Shown here: positions 9,393-22,085 of the stretch, in pieces | Numbering within the stretch: the stretch's first letter is position 1 | How the letters are laid out: each line of letters begins with the position of its first letter | NCBI RefSeq assembly: GCF_900106665.1 | Contig: NZ_FNNA01000003.1 | Location: 291,584-355,583, forward strand | Reading direction: 5' to 3' | Source of the DNA: Paracoccus sanguinis | GTDB lineage: Bacteria > Pseudomonadota > Alphaproteobacteria > Rhodobacterales > Rhodobacteraceae | DNA length: 64,000 nt | Translations under genes and position numbers: made by a program | The notes under the pieces: model-generated | What the model was told of the DNA's origin: nothing | Database searches by the model: none | What the model saw: the letters and a program-made list of their open reading frames with translations, nothing else

Positions 9393-10559
9393 TTAGGCCT
9401 TGGCCGGGTCGCGCACCGCCGGATAGCTGTGGAACGGCACGTTCCACAGCTGCCCGTCCACCGCCTCGACCCGCATCATGTAGATCGTCTGGACGATGTC
9501 GCGGGTGGCGGCGTCGATCTCGATCGGGCCGCGCGGCGACTCGAGGCGCGCACCCTTCATCGCCTCGACCAGCGCCGCGCCGGTGGCGTCGCCGCCGGTG
9601 CGCCCCAGCGCCTCGGCCAGCAGCCGGGCGCCGTCGTAAGCCGACACGGCCATGAAGTTCGGGCGGGTGCGGTTCCGCTCCATGAAGGTGGCGACGAAGG
9701 CGCGGTTCGCCTCGGTCGGCAGGGCGGCGCTGTAGTGCAGCCCCGTCACCAACCCCAGCGCGGCATCCCCCATCTGCGGCAGCACGATGTCGTCGGTCAC
9801 CGAGCCGTCCGCGACCAGCCGGATGCCCGACCGGTCGAGGCCGCGCTCGACCCACTGCTTGAGGAACGGCGCGCCGATCCCGGATGGCAGGAACACGAAC
9901 AGCGCCTGCGGCTTCGCGTCCACCACGCGCTGCAGGAAGGCCGCGAAGTCCGGGTCGCGCAGCGGCACCCGCAGGCTGCCCGCGACGGTGCCGCCGGCCT
10001 CGGCGAAGACCTTGGCGAAGCTCGCCTCGGCGTCGTGGCCGGGGCCGTAGTCGGTCACCAGCGTCATCGCCTGCCCGATCCCGTCGCCGGCCATCCACCG
10101 GGCGATCACGCTCGTCACCTGCGGGGTGGTGTAGCTGGTGCGCACGATCATCGGCGAGGCCTCGGTCACGGCAGAGGTCGCCGCGACCATGACGATCTGC
10201 GCCACGCCCGCGCGGGCCGAGACAGGCGCCGCGGCGAGCGCGAGCGGGGTCAGGCCGAAGCCGCCCAGCACCTCGATCCCGCCCGAGGTCACCATCTCCT
10301 GCGCGATGCGGCGGGTGGTGTCGGCGATGCCGCCGTCATCGGCGATCACCGGCTCGATCCGCCGCCCCGCCGCGGCGGCGCCCTGGGTGTCGAGATATTG
10401 CTGGAACCCCGCCTGCATCTGCTGGCCGTAGGCCGCAAACGGGCCGGTGAGCGGCAGGATCAGCCCGACCTTGAGCGCGCGGTCCTGCGCCAGGGCGGGG
10501 GCGGCAAACCCGCCGGCGAGGGCCGCGGCGGCGCCGGTCAGAAGGGTGCGTCGGTGCAT
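9393..10559 (-). CDS. ABC transporter substrate-binding protein, LivK/branched-chain amino acid type
   Basis: A 388-residue periplasmic binding protein of the Leu/Ile/Val-binding (Peripla_BP_6) family. ATG at 10559 gives a clear signal peptide, MHRRTLLTGAAAALAGGFAAPALA, cleaved before QDRALKVG. The mature protein opens with VGLILPLTGPFAAYGQQMQAGFQQYLD, typical of the family, and has two Rossmann-like lobes. No permease or ATPase genes lie beside it, so it is an orphan binding protein whose partners are elsewhere, or a scavenging receptor. The ligand may be an amino acid, amide or aromatic acid; the sequence does not say which. Confidence 0.88.
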   Translation of the reverse strand: MHRRTLLTGAAAALAGGFAAPALAQDRALKVGLILPLTGPFAAYGQQMQAGFQQYLDTQGAAAAGRRIEPVIADDGGIADTTRRIAQEMVTSGGIEVLGGFGLTPLALAAAPVSARAGVAQIVMVAATSAVTEASPMIVRTSYTTPQVTSVIARWMAGDGIGQAMTLVTDYGPGHDAEASFAKVFAEAGGTVAGSLRVPLRDPDFAAFLQRVVDAKPQALFVFLPSGIGAPFLKQWVERGLDRSGIRLVADGSVTDDIVLPQMGDAALGLVTGLHYSAALPTEANRAFVATFMERNRTRPNFMAVSAYDGARLLAEALGRTGGDATGAALVEAMKGARLESPRGPIEIDAATRDIVQTIYMMRVEAVDGQLWNVPFHSYPAVRDPAKA

Positions 10560-10802
10560 CGAAAAGCCTCGTTCAGCTGGCGGACGGCGGCGACTAGGCC
10601 ATGACGGCGCGGCGCCGCGCAAGCGGTCTCTCGCGCCCCTTCGGCCCCAGGCGCGGGGGCCGCCACGCGCCCGGTCGGCCGCGGACCGCGCCATGCGGCC
10701 GTTCGGACGGGTTGATCCATCCCCCCCGCGTGCCGCATGGTGCGCGCGTCACGACGCGGCGTCACGACCGCGACCGTCCCAACACCCGGAGGAGACTACC
10801 CC

Positions 10803-11756
10803 ATGCGCATCACCCGCCTTGCCGCCGCTGCGGCCACCGCGGCCGCCCTCGTCGGCGCCCCGCTCACCGCCTCGGCGGCCGAGTTCATCAACGTCCTGAC
10901 CGGCGGTACCTCGGGGGTCTATTACCCGATGGGCGTCGCCATGTCCGAGATCTGGGCCAAGGGCATCCCCGACGCGCGGACCCAGGTGCAGGCCACCAAG
11001 GCCTCGGTCGAGAACCTCAACCTGCTGCAGCAGGGCAAGGGCGAGGCGGGCTTCGCGCTCGGCGACAGCGTCCAGATGGCGTGGGAGGGCGACGAGGAGG
11101 CCGGCTTCAAGGGCAAGCTCGACAAGCTGCGCGCGATCGGCGCGATCTATCCGAACTACATCCAGATCGTCGCCTCGAAGGATTCGGGCATCGCTTCGCT
11201 CGCCGATCTCAAGGGCAAGAGCCTGTCGGTCGGCGCGGCCAAGTCGGGGACCGAGCTGAACGCCCGCGCCATCCTCGAGGCCGCCGGGATGAGCTATGCC
11301 GATCTGGCCAAGGTCGAGTACCTGCCCTTCGCCGAATCGGTCGAGCTGATGAAGAACCGCCAGCTTGACGCCACGCTGCAGTCCGCGGGGCTGGGCGTCG
11401 CGTCGCTCAAGGACCTGGCGACCTCGACCCCGATCACCGTGATCCCGGTGCCCGCCGACCTGGTGGCCAAGCTCGGCGGCGCCTATCACGCCGCGACGAT
11501 CCCGGCCGACACCTATGACGGGCAGGCGGCCGATGTGCCGACCGCGTCGGTGACGAACATCCTCGTGACCCATGACGGGGTGCCCGAGGAAACCGTCTAC
11601 CAGATGACCAAGCAGCTGTTCGAGAACCTCGACACCGTCAAGGCGGCGCACGCGGCGGGCAAGGCCATCGACGTGGCGAAGGCGGCCGAGAACCTGCCGA
11701 TCCCGCTGCACCCGGGCGCCGAGCGCTACTACCGCGAGGCCGGCGTCCTGAAGTAA
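10803..11756 (+). CDS. TAXI family TRAP transporter substrate-binding protein
   Basis: A 317-residue periplasmic receptor of the TAXI class of tripartite ATP-independent transporters. Signal peptide: MRITRLAAAAATAAALVGAPLTASA, cleaved before AEFINVL. The family signature NVLTGGTSGVYYPMGVAMSEIW follows directly, and SVGAAKSGTELNARAILEAAGM lies near residue 140. Start ATG 10803 follows GGAGGAGACTACCCC, a good ribosome site. It is the first gene of an operon with the fused TRAP permease and a DUF1850 protein. Many TAXI systems import glutamate-like or other carboxylates; the ligand here is unknown. Confidence 0.93.
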   Translation: MRITRLAAAAATAAALVGAPLTASAAEFINVLTGGTSGVYYPMGVAMSEIWAKGIPDARTQVQATKASVENLNLLQQGKGEAGFALGDSVQMAWEGDEEAGFKGKLDKLRAIGAIYPNYIQIVASKDSGIASLADLKGKSLSVGAAKSGTELNARAILEAAGMSYADLAKVEYLPFAESVELMKNRQLDATLQSAGLGVASLKDLATSTPITVIPVPADLVAKLGGAYHAATIPADTYDGQAADVPTASVTNILVTHDGVPEETVYQMTKQLFENLDTVKAAHAAGKAIDVAKAAENLPIPLHPGAERYYREAGVLK

Positions 11757-11888
11757 GGCGCCTGCTCTGACCGGCTCGCGGTCCCGGTGCAGCGCTGCGC
11801 CGGGGCCGTTCTCGTCCCGCGACCACCCTGCCGCGCCACGTCGCGCGGAGGGTCGGCGCCCCCTCCCTTCCCCTGACAATCCAGGTGC

Positions 11889-14045
11889 ATGATGCAGCCC
11901 CCCTCCCCCGCCCGCGCGCCGCACGCCCCCCCGGCCACGCCGGACCACCCGCACCGGATGCCGCCCGGCGCGCAGGAGCTGGCGATCCACGATCCCCTTG
12001 CCGACAGCTTCCCGCCGGGACTTCAGGGCCGGCTGCTCTGGGGCATCGCCGTCGCCTTCTCGGTGTTCCAGATCGCCACCGCGGCGCATTTCATCGACCT
12101 GCCGAGCCAGGTCGTGCGGGCGATGCACGTGGGCTTCCTGATGCTGCTGGTTTTCCCGCTGATCGCGCTGGCCCGCGGCAGGGGCCCGGCCGTGCAGGCC
12201 GCGGCCTGGGCGCTGGCCCTGACCGGCGGCGCGGTCGCGATCTACCAGTGGGTCGAGTACGAGCCGCTGCTGCTGCGCGCCGGCGACCCCAGCCAGATGG
12301 ACCTCGTGATCGGGGTGCTGGCGCTGATCACCGTGTTCCTCGCCGCCTGGGCCGAGATGGGGATCGCGCTGCCGATCATCGCCGGGGTGTTCCTGCTCTA
12401 CTGCTTCTTCGGGCAGTATGCGCCGGGGCTCTTGCAGACCCGCGGCTATGACGCGGCGCAGGTGATCGAGCACATGGCCTATGGGACGGAAGGGATCTAC
12501 GGCATCCCGACCTATGTCAGCTCTTCCTACATCTTCCTCTTCATCCTGTTCGGGGCGTTCCTCGAAAAGGCCGGGATGATCAAGCTCTTCACCGACGTGT
12601 CGCTGGGTCTGGTCGGGCACCTGCTCGGCGGGCCGGCCAAGGTGGCGGTGTTTTCGTCGGCGCTGATGGGCACGATCTCGGGCTCGGGCGTGGCCAACGT
12701 CGTGACCACCGGGCAGTTCACCATCCCGCTGATGAAGCGCTTCGGCTATCGCCCGGCCTTCGCCGGCGGGGTCGAGGCGACCGCCTCGATGGGTGGGCAG
12801 ATCATGCCGCCGGTGATGGGCGCCGTCGCCTTCATCATGGCCGAGACGCTGGGCGTGCACTACGTCGAGATCGTCAAGGCGGCGCTCATCCCCGCGATCC
12901 TCTATTTCGGCGCGGCGTTCTGGATGGTCCACCTCGAGGCCGGGCGGCGCGGGCTGGTGGGGATGCCCAAGTCGCAGCTTCCCTCGCCCATGGCGGCGCT
13001 GAAGGAGGGCTGGTATCTGATCCTGCCGCTCGCAGTGCTGGTTTGGCTGCTCTTTTCCGGCACCACCCCGCTGTACGCGGGCACCATCGGCCTGGCGCTG
13101 ACGATCGTGCTGATCCTCGGCGGGTCGGTGGCGCTGGGGCTGCCCTCGGTGGTGCTGCGCGCCATCGTCTGGGTCGGGCTCGGGCTCATCTGCGCGTGGA
13201 TCTTTTCGCAGGACCTGCGGCTGTCGATGCCGCTGGTCGGCGCGCTCGTCTCGGCGCTGATCCTGCTCAACGCGCTGACCCGCGGCGGGCGGGCGACGGT
13301 CGCGATGGTCGTGGACAGCCTTGCCGACGGGGCCAAGACGGCGCTGCCGGTCGGCGTGGCCTGTGCGCTGGTCGGCATCGTGATCGGCACGATGACCCTG
13401 ACCGGGGCGGCCACCACCTTCGGCGGCTTCATCGTCTCGGTGGGCGAGAGCAACCTGTTCCTGTCGCTGGTCCTGACGATGGTGACCTGCCTCATCCTCG
13501 GGATGGGGATTCCGACGATCCCCAACTACATCATCACCTCGACCATCGCCGGGGGCGCGCTCTTGCAGCTGGGCGTGCCGCTGATCGTCAGCCACATGTT
13601 CGTGTTCTACTTCGGCATCCTGGCCGACCTGACCCCGCCGGTGGCGCTGGCCTGCTTTGCCGCCGCCCCCATCGCGCGCGAGTCGGGCCTCAAGATCAGC
13701 ATGGAGGCGATCAAGATCGCCGCCGCGGGCTTCGTGATCCCGTTCATGGCGGTCTACACCCCCGCCCTGATGCTGCAGGACGGCGGGCCGCTTGCCACCG
13801 CCATCGGCTACGCGCCGGCGGTGGTCTATATCGTGGTCAAGACGGTGCTGGCGATCGGCCTGTGGGGGATCGCGGTGATCGGGTGGATGGGCCGCAAGCT
13901 GAACCTGGCCGAGCGCGCCTTTGCGATGATCTCGGCCTTCATGCTCGTCTATGCCGCGACGTGGAGCGATGCGGTGGGCTTTGCCCTGTCGCTCGCCTGC
14001 ATCGGCTGGATCTGGATGAGCCAGCGCCGCGCGGTCGCCGCATGA
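11889..14045 (+). CDS. TRAP transporter fused 4TM/12TM permease
   Basis: A 718-residue inner-membrane protein combining the small (DctQ) and large (DctM) TRAP subunits, as is usual for TAXI systems. A proline-rich cytoplasmic start of about 50 residues leads into many membrane segments. Large-subunit motifs are clear: GSGVANVVTTGQFTIPLMKRFGY and VEATASMGGQIMPPVMGAVAF in the first half, and GMGIPTIPNYIITSTIAGGA with DLTPPVALACFAAAPIARESG in the second. Transport is driven by an ion gradient. The TGA overlaps the DUF1850 start by four bases (ATGA). Confidence 0.93.
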   Translation: MMQPPSPARAPHAPPATPDHPHRMPPGAQELAIHDPLADSFPPGLQGRLLWGIAVAFSVFQIATAAHFIDLPSQVVRAMHVGFLMLLVFPLIALARGRGPAVQAAAWALALTGGAVAIYQWVEYEPLLLRAGDPSQMDLVIGVLALITVFLAAWAEMGIALPIIAGVFLLYCFFGQYAPGLLQTRGYDAAQVIEHMAYGTEGIYGIPTYVSSSYIFLFILFGAFLEKAGMIKLFTDVSLGLVGHLLGGPAKVAVFSSALMGTISGSGVANVVTTGQFTIPLMKRFGYRPAFAGGVEATASMGGQIMPPVMGAVAFIMAETLGVHYVEIVKAALIPAILYFGAAFWMVHLEAGRRGLVGMPKSQLPSPMAALKEGWYLILPLAVLVWLLFSGTTPLYAGTIGLALTIVLILGGSVALGLPSVVLRAIVWVGLGLICAWIFSQDLRLSMPLVGALVSALILLNALTRGGRATVAMVVDSLADGAKTALPVGVACALVGIVIGTMTLTGAATTFGGFIVSVGESNLFLSLVLTMVTCLILGMGIPTIPNYIITSTIAGGALLQLGVPLIVSHMFVFYFGILADLTPPVALACFAAAPIARESGLKISMEAIKIAAAGFVIPFMAVYTPALMLQDGGPLATAIGYAPAVVYIVVKTVLAIGLWGIAVIGWMGRKLNLAERAFAMISAFMLVYAATWSDAVGFALSLACIGWIWMSQRRAVAA

Positions 14046-14413
14046 GCGCCTGCCTCATGGCCGGGGCCGTGGCCCTGGCTGTGAGTAGCGGCTTCTCCCT
14101 CGGCTGGACCCACTCGGTCGAGCGGGTCCGCTGGGAGGAGCGCTGGCGCGTCGAGGGCAACCGGCTGGTGCTGGCCGAGGCGCGGGTGCGCGGCTCGGGC
14201 GCGGGGATGGAGCCCGGCGAGGGTGCGGTCGAGCGCGACGGCTGGTGGGTCTGGCAGCCGGAGCGGTCCGTCCCCGAGGTGACGCTCGCCGCGTCGGGGG
14301 CGACGGGCGGCGGCTGGACGCTCTGCACCGACGGCGGCTGCCGCGAACTGGGCGCGGTCGCGGGCGCGCCGGTGACGCTGCGGCCCTGCCCCGAGGGCAC
14401 CGTGGGCGGCTGA
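14042..14413 (+). CDS. DUF1850 domain-containing protein of the TAXI-TRAP operon
   Basis: A 123-residue protein whose N-terminal hydrophobic stretch (residues 3-22) suggests a signal peptide or anchor. The segment GWTHSVERVRWEERWRVEGNRLVLAEARVRGSGAGM is the DUF1850 core: a conserved His-Ser-Val pattern followed by paired tryptophans. DUF1850 genes often sit directly downstream of TAXI-type TRAP permeases, which fits the four-base overlap here. The biochemical role is unknown; an accessory part in transport or assembly is an inference from context. Confidence 0.8.
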   Translation: MSACLMAGAVALAVSSGFSLGWTHSVERVRWEERWRVEGNRLVLAEARVRGSGAGMEPGEGAVERDGWWVWQPERSVPEVTLAASGATGGGWTLCTDGGCRELGAVAGAPVTLRPCPEGTVGG

Positions 14414-14415
14414 TG

Positions 14416-14479
14416 CCGGACCGGGGGGCTGTCTGCCCCCCGGACCCCCCGAGGATATTTTTGTCCAGCCCGAGGGGGG
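14416..14479. repeat. Interspersed GC-rich palindromic repeat, copy 1
   Basis: A stretch between the convergent DUF1850 and PotA-like genes with the pattern GGACCGGGG..GCTG..CCCCGGACCCC..GATATTT..GTCCAGCCCGAGGGGGG. A close second copy lies at 26801-26855 inside yejF. The arms can pair (GGACCGGGG with CCCC..GGACC, and GGAC with GTCC), and the AT-rich core GATATTT sits between them. It may act as a terminator for both convergent genes. It looks like a REP-type chromosomal repeat. Confidence 0.6.
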
Positions 14480-14567
14480 CCTCGGGTTGCGAGGGGAGCG
14501 AGGCTATTCACGGGCCGGTGGCTCGTCTTCCGCCGAGCCTGCGGAGCGCGGGCAGACCCGCGGGGTG

Positions 14568-15745
14568 TCAGCGGAACAGGATCAGCGAGCCGGGCGACCA
14601 GCCGACGCGGACGCGGGTGCCGAGGTCCGGCAACTCGCGCCCGAAGACGTTGCGCATCGAGATCCGCACCTCGTGCTCGCCGTCGAACCCCTCGCCCGCG
14701 AGCATCACGTCGTAATAGCTCATGTCGCCGTAATAGACGACCTCGTCGATGATCCCCTCGGTCACGCGGTCGCTGGCCGGAGCGTTCGCGGCGAGCAGCG
14801 TCACCGCCTCGGGGCGGAAGCCGATCGAGGGGCTGGCGTCGCCCGCGTCCGCGTGGCTGACGTTGGCGGCGGGAATGTCCACCCGGCCGAAGCCCGGCGC
14901 CTCGACCGTCACCGCGTCGCGGCTTTCGCCCAGGATGCGGGCCGGCAGGAAGTTCATCACCCCGATGAAATCCGCGACCCGGCGGCTCGCCGGGCGGGTG
15001 TAGAGCGCCTCGGCCGAGTCGAGCTGGGCGATCTGGCCCTCGAACATGACGGCGATCCGGTCGGACATGACCAGCGCCTCCTCCTGGTCGTGGGTCACGA
15101 GGACGAAGGTGATGCCGACCTGCCGTTGCAGCTTGATCAGCTCGAGCTGCATCTGCTCGCGCATCTTGCGGTCGAGCGCCGAGAGCGGCTCATCCAGGAG
15201 CAGCACCTTGGGCTTGAGGATCAGCGCCCGCGCCAGCGCCACCCGCTGCCGCTGCCCGCCCGAGAGCGCGTGCGCCGCCCGCGCCCCGTAGCCGCGCAAG
15301 CCCACCATCGCCAGCGCCTCATCCACCGCCGCCGCCTTGTCGGCGCGCGAGCGCGGGTCGCGGCGCAGACCGAAGGCCACGTTCTCGGCCACCGTCAGGT
15401 GTGGGAAGATGGCGTAGGACTGGAACACCATGTTCGTGGGCCGGACGTTGGCCGGCACGTCCGCCATGTCCTTGCCGTCGATCAGCACCACCCCGGAGGA
15501 GATGTCCTCGAACCCGGCGATGGTTCTGAGCAGCGTGGTCTTGCCGCAGCCCGACGGCCCGAGCAGCGAGAAGAACTCGGCCTCGCGGATGGTCAGGTCG
15601 ATGCCCCTGAGCGCGTGGTAATCGCCGTAGTACTTGTGCACCTCGCGGCACTCGATCATCGGCTTGCGCTCGGCGATGGGCGTCGGGCGGCCGGCGGCAT
15701 CGCGGGCCGGGGCGTAGCTCGGGGCGGGTTGCGCGTGTGGGGCGG

Positions 15746-15749
<4 letters not shown>
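14568..15749 (-). CDS. Spermidine/putrescine-type ABC transporter ATPase (PotA-like)
   Basis: A 393-residue ATPase of the PotA/FbpC group energising an importer in the inner membrane. Walker A is GPSGCGKTT, the signature LSGGQRQRVALARALI, Walker B LLLDEPLSALDRKMREQ, and the switch His is in THDQEEALVMSDR. A C-terminal TOBE-type regulatory domain follows (IGFRPEAVTLL onward). The N-terminal 30 residues are a proline/alanine-rich extension. It overlaps the upstream PotC-like permease gene by four bases and ends the operon. Polyamines are the usual ligands of this branch, but opine or other cations are possible. Confidence 0.9.
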
Positions 15750-18993
<3,244 letters not shown>

Positions 18994-19033
18994 TCCGCGA
19001 CGCCGCGCGCCGCGCGCGCGGCACGAGCCCGGA

Positions 19034-19062
19034 CCGCCGCCCCCGACCGGGGCGGCGGTTTT
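19034..19062 (+). terminator. Rho-independent terminator after the TRAP receptor gene
   Basis: A perfect ten-base stem CCGCCGCCCC / GGGGCGGCGG with a five-base loop, followed by TTTTCG on the plus strand, 40 bases after the stop codon of the receptor gene. Confidence 0.85.
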
Positions 19063-19134
19063 CGTTTGTGCGGGGCGGCGGGTGGACTGGAGCGCCTCGG
19101 AGGGGTCGCTCGACCCCCGTTCGGAAATGAAGAA

Positions 19135-19154
19135 GGGCGGCCCGAGGGCCGCCC
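19135..19154 (-). terminator. Hairpin terminator, dctM side
   Basis: Stem GGGCGGCC / GGCCGCCC with a tight four-base loop. On the minus strand it lies about 22 bases past the dctM stop and is followed by TTCTTCATTT, so it can end the dctQM transcript. Confidence 0.65.
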
Positions 19155-19175
19155 ATTTATCGTCGGGGCTGCGCG

Positions 19176-21137
19176 TCAGTTCGACGGCGGGGCGAGGCCC
19201 GGCGGAGGACCGGAGAGCCCACCCGCCGCCGGTGCCGGCGCAGCGGGTGCCGGAGCCGCAGGCGCCGCAGGGGCAGCCGGGGCCGGGGCCGGGCTGCCGA
19301 AGTTCGGCGCGCCCAGTCCCCCCAGCCCACCCGAGGCCGGCGCTGCGGGCGCCGGGGCCGGCGCCGGGGTGCCGAAGTTCGGCGTCCCGAGACCGCCCAG
19401 CCCACCCGCGGCCGGCGCCGCGGGGGCACCCGGCGCCGCAGGAGCAGCCGGGGCGCCGAACGGGCTGCCCAGACCGCCGAGCCCGCCGCCCAGGCCGCCA
19501 CCAAGGCCGCCCAGCCCGCCGCTGCCGCCGCCCATCGGCACCTCGATGCGGACCTGCGACATGTCCACGGGCTTGCCCTTGTAGTGCATGACCATCTGCG
19601 GGAAGGCCATCACAAGCCCCACCATCACCAGCTGGATCACCACGAAGGGCACCGCCCCCCAATAGATTTGGCTGGTCTTCACCGGCTCCATCATCCGGCC
19701 CGTGACCTTGTCCTTGTAGGGGATCTTGGGCGCCACGGATCGCAGGAAGAACAGCGCGAAGCCGAAGGGCGGGTGCATGAACGAGGTCTGCATGTTGACC
19801 CCGAGCAGCACCCCGAACCAGATCAGGTCGATCCCCAGCTTCTCGGCCGCCGGCGCCAGCAGCGGCACGATGATGAACGCCAGCTCGAAGAAGTCGAGGA
19901 AGAAAGCCAGCAGGAAGACGAGGATCGAGACGACGATCAGGAAGCCGTATTCGCCGCCCGGCAGGCTGGTCAGCAGCTCTTCGACCCACAGGTGCCCGTT
20001 CACGCCGTAGAAGGTGAGCGAGAACACCCGCGCGCCGACGAGGATGAACATCACGAAGGACGACAGCCGCGTGGTCGAGGCGAGCGCCTGCGGGATTACC
20101 CCGCCGCCCAGCCGGCCCTTGAGACCGGCGAGGATCAGCGCCCCGACCGCGCCCATCGCGCCGCCCTCGGTCGGCGTGGCGATGCCGAGGAAGATCGTGC
20201 CCAGCACCAGGAAGATCAGCGCCAGCGGCGGGATCAGCACGATGATGACCTGCTGCGCGAGCCGGCTCATCACGTTGGCGCCCATCGACTTGTCGAGCAG
20301 CGCCGCGACATAGATCACCGCGATGGCCGCCGCCGCCGCGAGGATGTCGGCGTTGGCGCCCTGGGTCGGGTGCAGCCAGTGCCAGAAGCCGTAGAAGACC
20401 CCCGCGCCGATCAGCAGCGCCACGATCAGCGAGGTGACGCCCGAGCCGAGCGTCCGCGCCTCTTTCGGCAGCGCCGGCATCGACTCGGGCCGCATGATCG
20501 ACATCACGAAGACATAGGCCATGTAGAGCGCGGTCAGCACGAGGCCCGGGATCATCGCGCCCTTGTACATGTCGCCGACCGACCGGCCGAGCTGGTCGGC
20601 CAGCACGATCAGCACGAGGCTGGGCGGGATGATCTGCGCCAGCGTCCCCGACGCCGCGATGACGCCCGAGGCGATGCGCCGGTCATAGCCATAGCGCAAC
20701 ATGATCGGCAGCGAGATGAGGCCCATGGCGATCACGCTCGCCGCCACCACGCCGGTGGTCGCCGCCAGCAGCGCGCCGACGATGATGACCGCGTAGGCAA
20801 GGCCCCCGCGCACCGGGCCGAAGAGCTGGCCGATGGTGTCGAGCAGATCCTCGGCCATGCCCGATTTCTCGAGCACGATCCCCATGAAGGTGAAGAAGGG
20901 GATGGCCAGCAATGTCTCGTTGCTCAAGAGGCCCCAGAGCCGCTCGGGCATGGCGTAGAGCAGGTTCCAGCTCAGGTTGATCTCGCCGCCCGAGAGGGGG
21001 GCCAGCTCGACGCCGATGATGAAGAACAGCAGCCCGTTCGCGGCCAGCGCAAAGGCGACCGGATAGCCCAGCAGCAGGAATGCCACGAGGCTCGCGAACA
21101 TGATGGGCGCCATGTTGTGGGCGATGATCTCCATCAT
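19176..21137 (-). CDS. dctM: TRAP transporter large permease subunit (DctM) with long low-complexity tail
   Basis: A 653-residue inner-membrane protein, the 12-segment DctM subunit. The core (residues 1 to about 535) shows ETLLAIPFFTFMGIVLEKSGMAEDLL, ATTGVVAASVIAMGLISLPIML, SGTLAQIIPPSLVLIVLADQLG and ATPTEGGAMGAVGALI, typical of the 2-oxo-acid/mannitol-type DctM group. The last 118 residues are an unusual Gly/Leu then Ala/Pro tail in which GGLGGLGxPxFG occurs three times. Its start overlaps the stop of dctQ by four bases. The tail is not part of the known fold. Confidence 0.92.
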   Translation of the reverse strand: MMEIIAHNMAPIMFASLVAFLLLGYPVAFALAANGLLFFIIGVELAPLSGGEINLSWNLLYAMPERLWGLLSNETLLAIPFFTFMGIVLEKSGMAEDLLDTIGQLFGPVRGGLAYAVIIVGALLAATTGVVAASVIAMGLISLPIMLRYGYDRRIASGVIAASGTLAQIIPPSLVLIVLADQLGRSVGDMYKGAMIPGLVLTALYMAYVFVMSIMRPESMPALPKEARTLGSGVTSLIVALLIGAGVFYGFWHWLHPTQGANADILAAAAAIAVIYVAALLDKSMGANVMSRLAQQVIIVLIPPLALIFLVLGTIFLGIATPTEGGAMGAVGALILAGLKGRLGGGVIPQALASTTRLSSFVMFILVGARVFSLTFYGVNGHLWVEELLTSLPGGEYGFLIVVSILVFLLAFFLDFFELAFIIVPLLAPAAEKLGIDLIWFGVLLGVNMQTSFMHPPFGFALFFLRSVAPKIPYKDKVTGRMMEPVKTSQIYWGAVPFVVIQLVMVGLVMAFPQMVMHYKGKPVDMSQVRIEVPMGGGSGGLGGLGGGLGGGLGGLGSPFGAPAAPAAPGAPAAPAAGGLGGLGTPNFGTPAPAPAPAAPASGGLGGLGAPNFGSPAPAPAAPAAPAAPAPAAPAPAAGGLSGPPPGLAPPSN

Positions 21138-21805
21138 TTGCGGACGTCCCGGTCGGTGTAGTTGCGGTTATGATCGCGCGGGTGGTCGATCATCTGGTCG
21201 GTCACCGGGTGGTCGGGGCTGGCAAACCCCGCCTCGGCCAGCATCCGGTCGTCGATCTCGACCGCCGGGGTGTGGGACGACACATGCGCCTGGGTGTCGG
21301 GCAGATCGCCGCGCATCACCGCGATCTTCTTGATGATCTCGGAAATCCCCTGGAAGAACAGCAGGATGAAGCCTGCGAGCAGCAGCGCCTTGGCCGGCCA
21401 CAGGATCAGGCCGCCGGCGTTCATCGACCGCTCGCCCGACGCGATCGAGCGCTGCAGCCACGGCACCATCAGCCAGATCATCAGGATGACGAAGGGCATC
21501 AGGAACAGCAGGTGGCCGATCAGGTCGATCCAGTGCTGCGTGCGCCGGCTGCGCCCGCCATAGATGATGTCGATGCGGATATGTTCATTCTCGAGCAGCG
21601 TGTAGGCCGCGGCGAGCAGGAAGGCCGCGCCGTAGAGATACCACTGCAGTTCGAGCCAGGCGTTCGACGAGATCGACCAGACCTTGCGGCTGATCGCGTT
21701 CCCCGCGCTCACCAGAATGGCCACGAGGATCAGCCAGCTCACCCCGCGGCCGATCACCGTGTTGACGCGGTCGATGCCGCGAGACATGGCCAGAAGGCCG
21801 CCCAT
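21134..21805 (-). CDS. dctQ: TRAP transporter small permease subunit (DctQ)
   Basis: A 223-residue protein with four membrane segments, the DctQ subunit that joins the receptor to DctM. Family features are SISSNAWLELQWYLYGAAFLLAAAYTLLENEHIRIDI and the later WPAKALLLAGFILLFFQGISEIIKK. The C-terminal 50 residues are hydrophilic and rich in Asp and His. It begins at 21805 and overlaps dctM by four bases (ATGA). Together with dctM and the convergent receptor gene it forms a full TRAP system. Confidence 0.9.
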   Translation of the reverse strand: MGGLLAMSRGIDRVNTVIGRGVSWLILVAILVSAGNAISRKVWSISSNAWLELQWYLYGAAFLLAAAYTLLENEHIRIDIIYGGRSRRTQHWIDLIGHLLFLMPFVILMIWLMVPWLQRSIASGERSMNAGGLILWPAKALLLAGFILLFFQGISEIIKKIAVMRGDLPDTQAHVSSHTPAVEIDDRMLAEAGFASPDHPVTDQMIDHPRDHNRNYTDRDVRK

Positions 21806-22085
21806 CGTCTGTTCCCCCCTTGCGCGCCGCGATCTTTGCGCGGCGGCGTCACGCGTGACGTTGCGCCATTTGCGGCTTTTGCAGGCCTGCGGTATGGCCG
21901 AGCCAGACCCGCCCGGTCAAGCGTTTCCGCGTCGCGCCGGGCCGGCCCGGCGCGACCGCCTCGCGGCCCGCGCGCGCGGCGCTTCGGCCCGCTGCCGCAG
22001 CACCCGGAGGCCGCCCCAGACCCACGCCGTCGCGGACGCCCGGCCGCGCCGGCCCCACCCGATCCAGCCGCACGAGGCCGCGCCC

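Noticed and set aside
10749..13595. Open frame of 948 codons on the minus strand
   Set aside because: Antisense to the TAXI receptor and the fused TRAP permease, both with clear motifs; low-complexity charged composition.
19200..19520. Short repeats that look like a tandem or CRISPR-like array
   Set aside because: They are codon-level repeats of Gly-Leu and Ala-Pro inside dctM, not regularly spaced direct repeats with unique spacers.
21684..22085. N-terminal extension of the ABC exporter by about 130 residues
   Set aside because: The extension is Arg/Pro-rich, overlaps the dctQ start on the other strand and has no hydrophobic or domain content; ATG 22086 fits the family start.
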